A stretch of DNA of 6,452 nt from an uncultured Armatimonadota bacterium (GCA_903924445.1 CAIYBQ010000250.1:1-6452); one strand, 5' to 3'. Shown: positions 1 through 5,765, counted from the first letter of the stretch. Made by a program: numbers and translations. Notes: generated by a model from the sequence alone, not told the origin.

Positions 1-542
1 AGGAAGTAGAGCAGCTCGGCATCGGCCTGTTTTCGCTCACGTGCCGTCGCAACCTTACGACCATAAATATTGAAATGGTTGGTCCAAAACTGGCACATCC
101 GCTCTCGCAGCTGCCACTGAGAATAGGTGGAGCGGAGAATCGTTGCGGCAGACAGCTCGCTTAGCACTCGCGGCTGTGAGACATCCCGCAGTTCATAAAT
201 CGCTCCCGGCCGCAGGCAGGGAAGGCTGTTCAAGCGAAAATGTAGCCCCGTTGTTTCGGTCGGTTGCAGATAGCTCGCAGGCCCGATGACTTCGGTTGGG
301 GGAGTCAGCTGTTTATCAATCCAACCATCAAGGCCGAGGGAAAGAACATCCTCGATGAGAGCTGGTGTGGGGCCGAAGCCTGCCCGCGACACAAGGTGTT
401 TGGCGCGGACTCGATCTTGATTTGTTGTTTTGGTAGTTCGGTCAGGAAAGTATTGTGAGCGCGGATCAAGCGATGTCCTAACAGGTTTACAACCCGCTGC
501 AAGCCCGGCCGTCGCGACAATCAGCGTTCGCCTGTCAAGCAT
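1..542 (-). CDS. DUF1800 family protein, exported (3' part missing, cut by window edge)
   Basis: An open frame of 180 codons runs on the minus strand from the ATG at 542-540 to the window edge without a stop. The N-terminus (MLDRRTLIVATAGLAAGC) has a twin-arginine pair at residues 4-5, a short hydrophobic stretch and a cysteine at 18, which suggests Tat export and/or lipid attachment. The lipobox is imperfect (A rather than L at -3). From residue 48 it matches the DUF1800 family: KHLVSRAGFGPTP (48-60), then GLDGWIDKQL (70-79), and the RERMCQFWTNHF block (146-157), which corresponds to the family's conserved FW-NHF motif. The family's biochemical role is unknown. Members are large exported proteins, often encoded beside a DUF1501 protein, so a DUF1501 gene may follow off the left edge. 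The ATG overlaps the stop of the upstream membrane-protein gene (ATGA), indicating translational coupling. Family call is firm; mode of export is inferred. Confidence 0.85.
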   Translation of the reverse strand, partial: MLDRRTLIVATAGLAAGCKPVRTSLDPRSQYFPDRTTKTTNQDRVRAKHLVSRAGFGPTPALIEDVLSLGLDGWIDKQLTPPTEVIGPASYLQPTETTGLHFRLNSLPCLRPGAIYELRDVSQPRVLSELSAATILRSTYSQWQLRERMCQFWTNHFNIYGRKVATARERKQADAELLYF

Positions 543-1060
543 CAGCCTGCCTGCGCTTCCGTTTCAAGGGAGCGGGACTGCTGCGTCTTGAGCGCCTTAC
601 GTACTCCGAGGGACCCACCAACAGACAGTGCAAAGAGGGCGGGGAAGAACAGCGCCCAGCCGATAAGGGGAACTAAGCCGGCCCCGATCAGCATTCCTGC
701 GGCTTTCGCGGATGTTGCCATCCGGTTTCCCGCGACATCGGTCGAGAGCCGGTCAGTCAGCTCATCCATGATGGCTGCCGATCCCAAAATACCGTGTACG
801 CCTGCCCAACAAGCAATCGCGATGCCAAGTATTTTGACAACCGCTGGCTGGGCATTCATCATTGCTACGCCACCGCCGACGGCGACAACAGTGATGATGC
901 CTCCGATGATTCCGGTTTTAAGTGGGGTTGCCATGATGATCGAACGTACCACGGCTGTTCGGGATGGAAAGAGGTAGCGAGCAAGGATTATCGTCGACCA
1001 GAGCACGATCGCAACCGCAAATCCAAGTATGAGCGCATAGTTAACATCACCCTGTGTCAT
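542..1060 (-). CDS. Hypothetical membrane protein with about four transmembrane helices
   Basis: This 172-residue protein is not one I recognise. Hydrophobic segments lie at about residues 8-30, 49-68, 73-95 and 118-152. The last is long enough for one long helix or a tight hairpin. A polar loop at 96-117 (DELTDRLSTD region) and a charged C-terminal tail (from about 154) flank them. Glycine is abundant in the helices (GIIGGII, VGGGVA, LIGAGLVPLIGW), which suggests tight helix packing. There is no cleavable signal, and no catalytic motif, metal-binding cluster or transporter signature is visible. The start is the ATG at 1060-1058, preceded by a purine-rich AAGGGAAAG about 8 bases upstream. The stop overlaps the start of the DUF1800 gene, so the two are surely co-transcribed, and the protein may assist that exported protein at the membrane (inference). 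The opposite-strand frame covering 588-977 is a shadow. The gene is convincing, the function unknown. Confidence 0.8.
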   Translation of the reverse strand: MTQGDVNYALILGFAVAIVLWSTIILARYLFPSRTAVVRSIIMATPLKTGIIGGIITVVAVGGGVAMMNAQPAVVKILGIAIACWAGVHGILGSAAIMDELTDRLSTDVAGNRMATSAKAAGMLIGAGLVPLIGWALFFPALFALSVGGSLGVRKALKTQQSRSLETEAQAG

Positions 1061-1089
1061 CCGGCGTCTTTCCCTTCGCGTAACACGTT

Positions 1090-1119
1090 ACTGTACTACG
1101 TAAAAACAGGAATATTCAA
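1090..1119 (-). promoter_or_regulatory. Possible promoter of the membrane protein-DUF1800 operon
   Basis: On the minus strand a TTGAAT (1119-1114) is followed 18 bases later by TACAGT (1095-1090), giving -35 and -10 matches of about 4 of 6 each. Transcription would start near 1083, about 23 bases before the ATG. The imperfect dyad GTAACACGTTAC (1080-1091) overlaps the -10 and could be an operator. This is a weak match chosen because the divergent layout requires a promoter here. Confidence 0.3.
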
Positions 1120-1159
1120 TCATTGATGGCTTTTCGTATCACGGTGTTCATGCGACTTG

Positions 1160-1165
1160 TATAAT
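1160..1165 (+). promoter_or_regulatory. Consensus -10 box (TATAAT) for the kinase gene; likely leaderless transcript
   Basis: A perfect TATAAT ends 7 bases before the ATG at 1173. A start of transcription the usual 7 or so bases beyond the box would fall at 1172-1173, on the start codon itself. No Shine-Dalgarno sequence is present in the intervening TGCTGGC. No good -35 is visible at 16-18 bases (TATCAC at 1137-1142 is poor). Confidence 0.6.
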
Positions 1166-1172
1166 TGCTGGC

Positions 1173-2156
1173 ATGGCACTCTCGAGCAACGCGAAGCAGC
1201 TCCTTGCATCCGCACCAACCTGCAGGATTTTGGTGGTTGGCGACCTGATGGTGGATGAGCATATTTGGGGCACTACTAGCCGTGTTTCACCGGAAGCACC
1301 GGTACTTGTCGTGGATGTCCAAAATGAGACATTAGCGCCAGGTGGTGCTGCAAATGTAGCACAGCAGCTGCTGGCTCTCGGAGCAAATGTTTTCGTCGCC
1401 GGAATCGTTGGACGCGATAATGCGGGCGATGACTTGTTGGCATTTCTTGACCGCTCTGGTGCGGATGTTTCAGCAGTTTTCAAAGCCGGTGACCGCCCTA
1501 CAACCCGCAAAACGCGTGTCATTGCGGGGAGTCAGCAAATCGTTCGTGTGGACCGCGAAGTTCGGACACCCCTTGCAAGCGATCAGGTGGATGACTTCTG
1601 CAGCACCATCGAAGGCGTGTTCGAACACGTCGATGCCGTTTTGTTCTCAGACTATGAAAAAGGTGTCTTTACGGAGGCGATTGCGAGGCGATTGCTGGAA
1701 CGTGCAAAGGAAAAGGGCCTAATCGTAACCGCTAATCCAAAGCCTCGGTCGGTGAGCTGGTTTGCTGGCGGCGACTTGGTACAGCTAAACCGCTCCGAAG
1801 CGGATGCCGCGAGTCGTTCCCACCGCTTTGCATCCCTGGATGAGCTTGACTTTCATGCTGCCGGAGCTGAGCTGCGCGGAGTTCTCGGGGTGATTAATCT
1901 TCTCGTGACGCGCGGACCAAAGGGGCTGACGGTTTTTCACGCAGATGGAACCGCTACAGATGTCCCAGCACACCCGGTTGAGGTTTACGATGTGGCCGGT
2001 GCGGGGGATTCTACATTGGCAGTTGCGACGATTGGCTTGGCTGCCGGTGGTGATGTTGCTACATCTGTTTTGCTTGGAAACGCAGCAGGTGGAGCTGTCG
2101 TACGTAAGAGTGGAGTCGTTTCAGCAAGCGTGGCGGAGATAGAAATCTTACTTTAA
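1173..2156 (+). CDS. rfaE1: PfkB-family sugar kinase, RfaE domain I type (probable D-glycero-D-manno-heptose-7-phosphate kinase)
   Basis: This 327-residue cytoplasmic ribokinase-fold enzyme matches the kinase half of HldE (RfaE domain I), which phosphorylates heptose 7-phosphate at C1 in ADP-heptose synthesis for LPS core. Seen motifs are GDLMVDEHIWG (23-33), SRVSPEAPV (36-44), the substrate-side PGGAANVA (56-63), DRPTTRKTRVIAG (107-119), SDYEKGV (159-165), and the PfkB C-terminal signature with GAGD (276-279), where D279 is the expected catalytic base. The usual DPK is NPK here (188-190). The protein ends after the kinase domain: there is no cytidylyltransferase domain, so it is an HldA-like stand-alone form and a separate HldC/RfaE2 would be needed. 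The start has no SD but a TATAAT just upstream, and no nearby alternative start exists. It shares an operon with ugd (49-base gap). Sugar specificity could differ, since no other heptose gene is in the window. Confidence 0.85.
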   Translation: MALSSNAKQLLASAPTCRILVVGDLMVDEHIWGTTSRVSPEAPVLVVDVQNETLAPGGAANVAQQLLALGANVFVAGIVGRDNAGDDLLAFLDRSGADVSAVFKAGDRPTTRKTRVIAGSQQIVRVDREVRTPLASDQVDDFCSTIEGVFEHVDAVLFSDYEKGVFTEAIARRLLERAKEKGLIVTANPKPRSVSWFAGGDLVQLNRSEADAASRSHRFASLDELDFHAAGAELRGVLGVINLLVTRGPKGLTVFHADGTATDVPAHPVEVYDVAGAGDSTLAVATIGLAAGGDVATSVLLGNAAGGAVVRKSGVVSASVAEIEILL

Positions 2157-2205
2157 CCCTTAAGAACGCCATCGCAGCATCCAACAATCGTCCACAGGAG
2201 CAGTT

Positions 2206-3543
2206 ATGAATATTTGTGTCATTGGTACTGGTTATGTAGGATTGGTTACCGGCGTTGTTTTCGCTGACCTCGGAAACGATGTTGTCTGCGTCGACAAGGA
2301 CGAGGCAAAGGTCAATCGCCTGCGTGCCGGCGACATGCCCATCTATGAACCCGGACTTGAAGAACTGGTGCTACGTAATGTCGATGAAGGCCGCTTGGTC
2401 TTCACAACGGACATCGACACCGCGGTTCGCCGCTCCGATGTCGTTTACATCTGTGTTGGTACACCGCCAAAGGATGACGGTTCCACCGATATGTCTCAGG
2501 TCGAAGGCGCTGCGCGCTCGATCGCTGCATCTATGGACCGCTATAAAGTCATCGTCAACAAGTCAACCGTTCCTGTTGGCACTGGCAGCTTTGTCCGCGA
2601 GGTCATCGAACAGAATCGCCGCCGCAACGTAGACTTTGATGTTGTCTCCAACCCTGAGTTCCTCCGGGAAGGCAGCGCCATCCAGGATGCATTCAACCCA
2701 GACCGCATCGTTGTGGGAGCTCCTAACCAAAACGTCGCGATGAAGATTATCGAGCTCTACGCTCCGCTTGAGCGCCCGATGATCATCACCGATGTGGCCT
2801 CGGCAGAGATTATTAAGTACGCATCAAACGCCTTCCTTGCAATGAAAATCTCCTTTGCTAACTCGATTGCTAACCTCTGTGATGCAGCAGGTGCAGATGT
2901 CGTTCAGGTGATGAAGGGTGTTGGGCAGGATAAGCGTATTGGCGCGGCCTTCCTCAACGCTGGAATCGGCTATGGCGGTAGTTGTTTCCCGAAGGACACC
3001 ACAAGCCTTCTCCACACCGCGAATGCGGCTGGCGTACCATTCCCACTCCTTGAAGCAACCGTCGCAACCAATGAGCTGCAACCAAAGCGCTTTGTTGATT
3101 CGATTGTTACCTGTATGGGCGGTGTCGAAGGACGCAAAATTGCGGTTCTTGGACTTGCCTTCAAGGCCAACACGGATGACATGCGTGATGCAAAGTCCAT
3201 CGATGTAATCCTTGGCTTGCAAGCACACGGCGCTACCGTCTCTGCATTCGATCCAATCGCTGCCGACAACTGCAAGCGTTACTTGCCAGAGCTGCATTAT
3301 GCGCGCTCAGCCTTTGAGGCTGTCGAAGATGCGGATGCGGTCGTTGTCGTGACGGAGTGGAATGAGTTCAAGCAGATAAATCTTGAAAAGCTCAAGGCCA
3401 CGATGAACGGTAACTGGCTCTTTGATGGACGTAATCTCTACGATCCTGAGAAGGTCAAGCGACTTGGCTTCCAGTATGTAGGTGTTGGTCGAGGCTATAA
3501 GTGCCCTAACCAGGAAAAGGCCGCTGGTCAAAGCGCTGCGTAG
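2206..3543 (+). CDS. ugd: UDP-glucose 6-dehydrogenase (UDP-glucose to UDP-glucuronate, NAD-dependent)
   Basis: The 445-residue length is typical for the Ugd/TuaD family. The N-terminal Rossmann domain starts with MNICVIGTGYVGLVTG (GxGxxG at 7-12), followed by an acidic residue (D30) expected to bind the NAD ribose. Catalytic features are all present: VGTPP (84-88), STVPVGTG (120-127), NPEFLREG (149-156), EIIKYASNAF (201-210, with K204 and N208), and GYGGSCFPKD (255-264), where C260 is the nucleophile and D264 its partner. The C-terminal domain carries GLAFKANTDDMRD (316-328) and FDGRN (406-410). AGGAG at 2196-2200 lies 5 bases before the ATG, an ordinary ribosome site. Its neighbour upstream is the RfaE1-type kinase, so the pair probably feeds a surface polysaccharide or LPS pathway. 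UDP-glucuronate is a precursor of uronic-acid glycans and of UDP-xylose/arabinose; which product is made cannot be told here. A GDP-mannose dehydrogenase is less likely given the motif set. Confidence 0.96.
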   Translation: MNICVIGTGYVGLVTGVVFADLGNDVVCVDKDEAKVNRLRAGDMPIYEPGLEELVLRNVDEGRLVFTTDIDTAVRRSDVVYICVGTPPKDDGSTDMSQVEGAARSIAASMDRYKVIVNKSTVPVGTGSFVREVIEQNRRRNVDFDVVSNPEFLREGSAIQDAFNPDRIVVGAPNQNVAMKIIELYAPLERPMIITDVASAEIIKYASNAFLAMKISFANSIANLCDAAGADVVQVMKGVGQDKRIGAAFLNAGIGYGGSCFPKDTTSLLHTANAAGVPFPLLEATVATNELQPKRFVDSIVTCMGGVEGRKIAVLGLAFKANTDDMRDAKSIDVILGLQAHGATVSAFDPIAADNCKRYLPELHYARSAFEAVEDADAVVVVTEWNEFKQINLEKLKATMNGNWLFDGRNLYDPEKVKRLGFQYVGVGRGYKCPNQEKAAGQSAA

Positions 3544-3571
3544 CCTGCACTAACGACGCTCACAAACAATC

Positions 3572-3605
3572 ACACCTCCAGTGTCAATATTGATACTGGG
3601 GGTGT
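3572..3605 (+). terminator. Hairpin terminator after ugd
   Basis: The arms at 3572-3582 and 3595-3605 pair over 11 bp (ACACCTCCAGT with ACTGGGGGTGT, one U-G pair). The interior continues pairing for about three more bases around an AATATT loop. The following TTGTCTATTT is only moderately U-rich. It lies 29 bases after the ugd stop and probably ends the kinase-ugd transcript. The tract on the other side is not U-rich enough to make it clearly bidirectional. Confidence 0.7.
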
Positions 3606-3704
3606 TGTCTATTTGGAATCTTAGAATGGCATTTGGAGGTCATTCGAATCAACGATGGGGGCATCAGCCGTCGGAAAAGATGAGAAGCAACGGGTTTAGT
3701 GGTC

Positions 3705-3725
3705 AGGCACATGCGTGGTGTGCCT
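3705..3725. repeat. Short inverted repeat between the two convergent transcripts
   Basis: AGGCACA (3705-3711) and TGTGCCT (3719-3725) form a perfect 7-bp dyad around a 7-base spacer. Neither side is followed by a proper T tract, so it is not an obvious terminator. It may be chance. The rest of 3606-3730 shows no gene I can support. Confidence 0.25.
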
Positions 3726-3729
3726 AGTT

Positions 3730-3763
3730 AAAAAGGAAACCGCCTCTCACATGTGAGAGGCGG
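3730..3763 (-). terminator. Intrinsic terminator of the tRNA-Arg gene
   Basis: Bases 3740-3763 form a perfect 24-base palindrome (12-bp stem rich in GC, arms CCGCCTCTCACA and TGTGAGAGGCGG). Read on the minus strand it begins 3 bases past the mature tRNA 3' end and is followed by TTTCCTTTTT (3739-3730). In practice a few central bases form the loop. Confidence 0.9.
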
Positions 3764-3766
3764 CAG

Positions 3767-3840
3767 TACACCCGAAGGGATTCGAACCCCTGACCTTCTG
3801 GACCGCAACCAGACGCTCTAATCCACTGAGCTACGGGTGC
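3767..3840 (-). tRNA. tRNA-Arg, anticodon GCG
   Basis: The minus strand folds as a complete cloverleaf of 74 bases. The acceptor arm is GCACCCG with CGGGTGT, so the terminal pair is G1-U72 instead of the usual G-C. The D arm is GCTC/GAGC with the GG doublet followed by A (the A20 arginine identity base). The anticodon stem is TCTGG/CCAGA around TTGCGGT, which sets the anticodon as GCG, reading CGC and CGU. The T arm is AGGGG/CCCTT around TTCGAAT, and the discriminator is A. The 3' CCA is not encoded and must be added. It stands as a single-gene unit with its own promoter and terminator, converging on ugd. Confidence 0.95.
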
Positions 3841-3850
3841 AACGAGGAGA

Positions 3851-3879
3851 ATATTATCCTGTCAGAGGCATTGAGTCAA
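3851..3879 (-). promoter_or_regulatory. Promoter of the tRNA-Arg gene
   Basis: On the minus strand TTGACT (3879-3874) matches the -35 consensus at 5 of 6. It is followed by GATAAT (3858-3853, 15-base spacer) or the overlapping TAATAT (3856-3851, 17-base spacer). Transcription would start about 4-6 bases before the tRNA 5' end. The -35 lies just past the stop of the upstream secreted-protein gene. Confidence 0.65.
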
Positions 3880-3885
3880 GCCTTA

Positions 3886-4356
3886 TTACAGCTTTATCTC
3901 AACCGTACCTGTTATTCCTACTCCGAGGACACGGGAAAGCTTTCCTGGGTCATCCACGCTGCGGTTGTCGATTGGAACAAGCCCGCGGACACGGATGGTT
4001 ACGCCGATGCGTGTTTGTCCTTCGAGCTGTGCAACAGCCTTAACTTTTTCGACCAGCTGAACCGGGCCCTGTACCTGAGCGGCACCAGCAAATGCACCCT
4101 TGCCAACGGTCAGAATGGGAACGGTCTTCGTGATGTACGCTGGGTCATCATTCTTGTTACCGGTGACTTGGTTGACAAACTTGTCAATGTCACGGCCGTT
4201 TTTGTCTACAATCGCGATCACCGCGGCGCCCTTGAAGAGCTTGTCGATTTGGGCATGTGCCAGCGAACCGCCGATAAAGCCCATCGCCAACAACCCGGTG
4301 CCAATGGCAACCATTTTTGTTTTGTTCATAACCATCAATACGCCCGGTTTTGGCAA
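3886..4356 (-). CDS. Small secreted protein of unknown function
   Basis: I do not recognise the family. From the TTG at 4356 it has 156 residues: a signal peptide with lysines (MNKTK at 10-14), a hydrophobic core (about 16-32) and an AHA-Q cleavage site (after residue 35), leaving a mature chain of about 121 residues. The mature part has no cysteine. It mixes alanine/valine/glycine-rich strands (GAAVIAIVDKNG, TVPILTVGKGAFAGAAQVQG, VLGVGITGTVEIKL) with the polar segment DIDKFVNQVTGNKNDD, suggesting a compact beta-rich periplasmic or surface protein. The TTG start is chosen because AGAGGTGG lies 7 bases upstream. ATG codons at 4335 and 4329 are alternatives with a tidier signal peptide but no well-spaced SD. 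It diverges from the glycolate oxidase gene and ends just before the tRNA promoter. The overlapping plus-strand frame lacks any family features and is taken as a shadow. Confidence 0.75.
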   Translation of the reverse strand: MPKPGVLMVMNKTKMVAIGTGLLAMGFIGGSLAHAQIDKLFKGAAVIAIVDKNGRDIDKFVNQVTGNKNDDPAYITKTVPILTVGKGAFAGAAQVQGPVQLVEKVKAVAQLEGQTRIGVTIRVRGLVPIDNRSVDDPGKLSRVLGVGITGTVEIKL

Positions 4357-4363
4357 ATTGTGA

Positions 4364-4371
4364 CCACCTCT
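4364..4371 (-). promoter_or_regulatory. Shine-Dalgarno site that favours the TTG start of the secreted-protein gene
   Basis: AGAGGTGG on the minus strand stands 7 bases before TTG at 4356-4354. It is 28 bases from the first ATG (4335), too far to serve it. The site therefore decides for the TTG start if this mRNA is SD-led. Confidence 0.5.
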
Positions 4372-4390
4372 GGAAACAAATTTTTTGCGC

Positions 4391-5725
4391 ATGCGTCATG
4401 ACATCCATCACACGCTACAATGTGCCGTGGATGATGCTTCTGTAGACAAAGGCTTGATGTCGTGCGTGCATTGTGGGTTTTGCCTCGATGCCTGTCCTAC
4501 TTATCGCTTGACCGGCGATGAATCGGATTCTCCCCGTGGGCGTCTGGCGCTGATGCGAGGCGTTCATGAAGATAAGCTGTCTTTGACTGGCCCGGAAGCA
4601 AATGCTCCCGGTGGTGTTGGTTATCATCTCGATCGCTGCCTCGGCTGTAGGAGCTGCGAAACAGCGTGTCCAAGTGGCGTTCCGTATGGCGAGCTCCTCG
4701 AGCATTTCCGGGATGACCAAGAAGCGCAGACCCAGCGGACACTAGGCGATTCACTTCTTCGCAAAAGCCTCTTGATGCTCCTTACAAGTCCCCCAAAACT
4801 CCGCTTTGCACTCTCAGCCGGACGCATTACTGGCGGTCGCATTCCCGCCCCAGCAGCGGCATTTGTCGGACTACCATCCGATACCCGTTTGCCAATCCCG
4901 CAGGACCTCGCTACAGCGTCTGCATCGATGCCGATCTTCACACCGGCCGTTGGTACAAAGCGGGGAGCCGTTGTCCTTCTGACGGGCTGTGTGATGAGCG
5001 TGCTGTACAGCCCTGTTCATGCAGCAACTGTGTTTGTCCTCGCCCAAAACGGTTATGATGTCCACTGCCCGGGTGAGCAGGGGTGCTGCGGCGCTCTGCA
5101 TGGTCACCAAGGGGCACTCGCAGATGCCAAAGTCAAAGCTAAGGGACTCATCGACCAAATCGATGGGCTGGATGTCTCCGCCATCATTCTAAACTCAGCA
5201 GGCTGCGGGTCGTTCATCAAGGACTTCCACAAGCTTCTTGCGCACGAGGATCGCTGGGCTGATCGCGCGACTGCATTTGTCAGCAAAGTACGGGATATCT
5301 CTGAATTTCTCGATGAAGTTGGTCCGGTTCCGATGACGCATCCAGTGGCCGTGCGCGCAACGTACCACGATGCCTGCCACCTTCGTCACGGGCAACGCAT
5401 CGCCGATGCCCCACGTCGACTACTAAGAGGCATTCCCAGCCTCAACCTCATCGAATGCGCAGACCCGGATCAGTGCTGTGGCAGCGCAGGCGTCTACAAC
5501 TATCTAGAGCCTGAAATCGCTGCCAGCGTTCTCTCTGCAAAGCTTGACACACTCCTTGCAACACGCGCCGAGCTGATTGTCACTGCTAACCCCGGCTGCC
5601 TCGCGTGGATTGATCAGGGAATCGCGAAGCGAGCTAAACAAGGCTTGTTGTCACCCGGTACCAAAGCTCCAGACATCCTGCATCCAGTACAGATCTACGC
5701 CAAAGCTTACGGTTTTCCGTCCTGA
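4391..5725 (+). CDS. glcF: Glycolate oxidase iron-sulfur subunit (GlcF-type, two 4Fe-4S clusters plus two CCG domains)
   Basis: The 444-residue protein would pass electrons from the flavin subunits GlcD/GlcE during oxidation of glycolate to glyoxylate. Two ferredoxin-like motifs are seen: CVHCGFCLDACP (25-36) and CLGCRSCETACP (83-94). The PRGR after the first (48-51) is a GlcF hallmark. The C-terminal half holds two cysteine-rich CCG domains, one with TGCVMS and CPGEQGCCGALHGHQG, the other with YHDACHLRHGQ and CADPDQCCGSAGVYN. The order and length fit GlcF. LutA-type or other CCG electron carriers are less likely because of the fused ferredoxin part. ATG 4391 is chosen because it leaves 24 residues before the first cysteine, as in known GlcF. 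TTG 4385 is in frame upstream, and GTG 4427 is an alternative with a TACAAT box just before it. No glcD or glcE is in the window, so the catalytic subunits must lie elsewhere. Confidence 0.9.
   Translation: MRHDIHHTLQCAVDDASVDKGLMSCVHCGFCLDACPTYRLTGDESDSPRGRLALMRGVHEDKLSLTGPEANAPGGVGYHLDRCLGCRSCETACPSGVPYGELLEHFRDDQEAQTQRTLGDSLLRKSLLMLLTSPPKLRFALSAGRITGGRIPAPAAAFVGLPSDTRLPIPQDLATASASMPIFTPAVGTKRGAVVLLTGCVMSVLYSPVHAATVFVLAQNGYDVHCPGEQGCCGALHGHQGALADAKVKAKGLIDQIDGLDVSAIILNSAGCGSFIKDFHKLLAHEDRWADRATAFVSKVRDISEFLDEVGPVPMTHPVAVRATYHDACHLRHGQRIADAPRRLLRGIPSLNLIECADPDQCCGSAGVYNYLEPEIAASVLSAKLDTLLATRAELIVTANPGCLAWIDQGIAKRAKQGLLSPGTKAPDILHPVQIYAKAYGFPS
4416..4421 (+). promoter_or_regulatory. Possible -10 box (TACAAT) near the glcF start
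   Basis: TACAAT matches the -10 consensus at 5 of 6 and ends 5 bases before the in-frame GTG at 4427. If used, the mRNA would begin at about 4427-4428 and glcF would be leaderless from that GTG. It lies inside the frame if the ATG at 4391 is the true start, so both cannot hold. An ATGACA at 4398-4403 resembles a -35 but is only 12 bases away. Confidence 0.35.
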
Positions 5726-5728
5726 AAA

Positions 5729-5764
5729 CCCTGCGGGCGGCATACGCCATCTGACACCGCAGGG
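5729..5764. repeat. Inverted repeat abutting the -10 box upstream of the Ycf45-like gene
   Basis: CCCTGCGG (5729-5736) and CCGCAGGG (5757-5764) form a perfect 8-bp dyad with a 20-base centre that itself holds a small GGCG/CGCC dyad. It begins 3 bases after the glcF stop and ends one base before TAGAAT. No T tract follows on the plus strand, so it is not a standard terminator. An operator or a short mRNA-stabilising hairpin is possible. Confidence 0.5.
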
Positions 5765-5765
5765 G

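Noticed and set aside
264..520. Short frames on both strands near the left edge
   Set aside because: They overlap the DUF1800 reading frame, which runs unbroken for 180 codons and matches the family.
588..977. Plus-strand frame opposite the membrane-protein gene
   Set aside because: Its composition looks like the complement of hydrophobic codons. The minus-strand frame has regular transmembrane segments and an ATGA junction with DUF1800.
2824..3297. Minus-strand frame of 157 codons inside ugd
   Set aside because: It lies fully within a complete and conserved ugd with all catalytic residues.
3740..3763. 24-base perfect palindrome as an operator or mobile-element end
   Set aside because: Its position 3 bases past the tRNA 3' end and the following T-rich tract on the minus strand explain it as an intrinsic terminator. 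No integrase or direct repeat is nearby.
3767..3840. tRNA 3' end as an integration (att) site
   Set aside because: No integrase gene and no repeat of the tRNA 3' end is seen in the window.
3871..4401. Plus-strand frame of 176 codons opposite the secreted-protein gene
   Set aside because: It lacks a recognisable domain and is rich in scattered Cys, His and Trp. The minus strand here gives a clean signal peptide with AHA cleavage site and an SD. It also overlaps the tRNA promoter and the glcF start.
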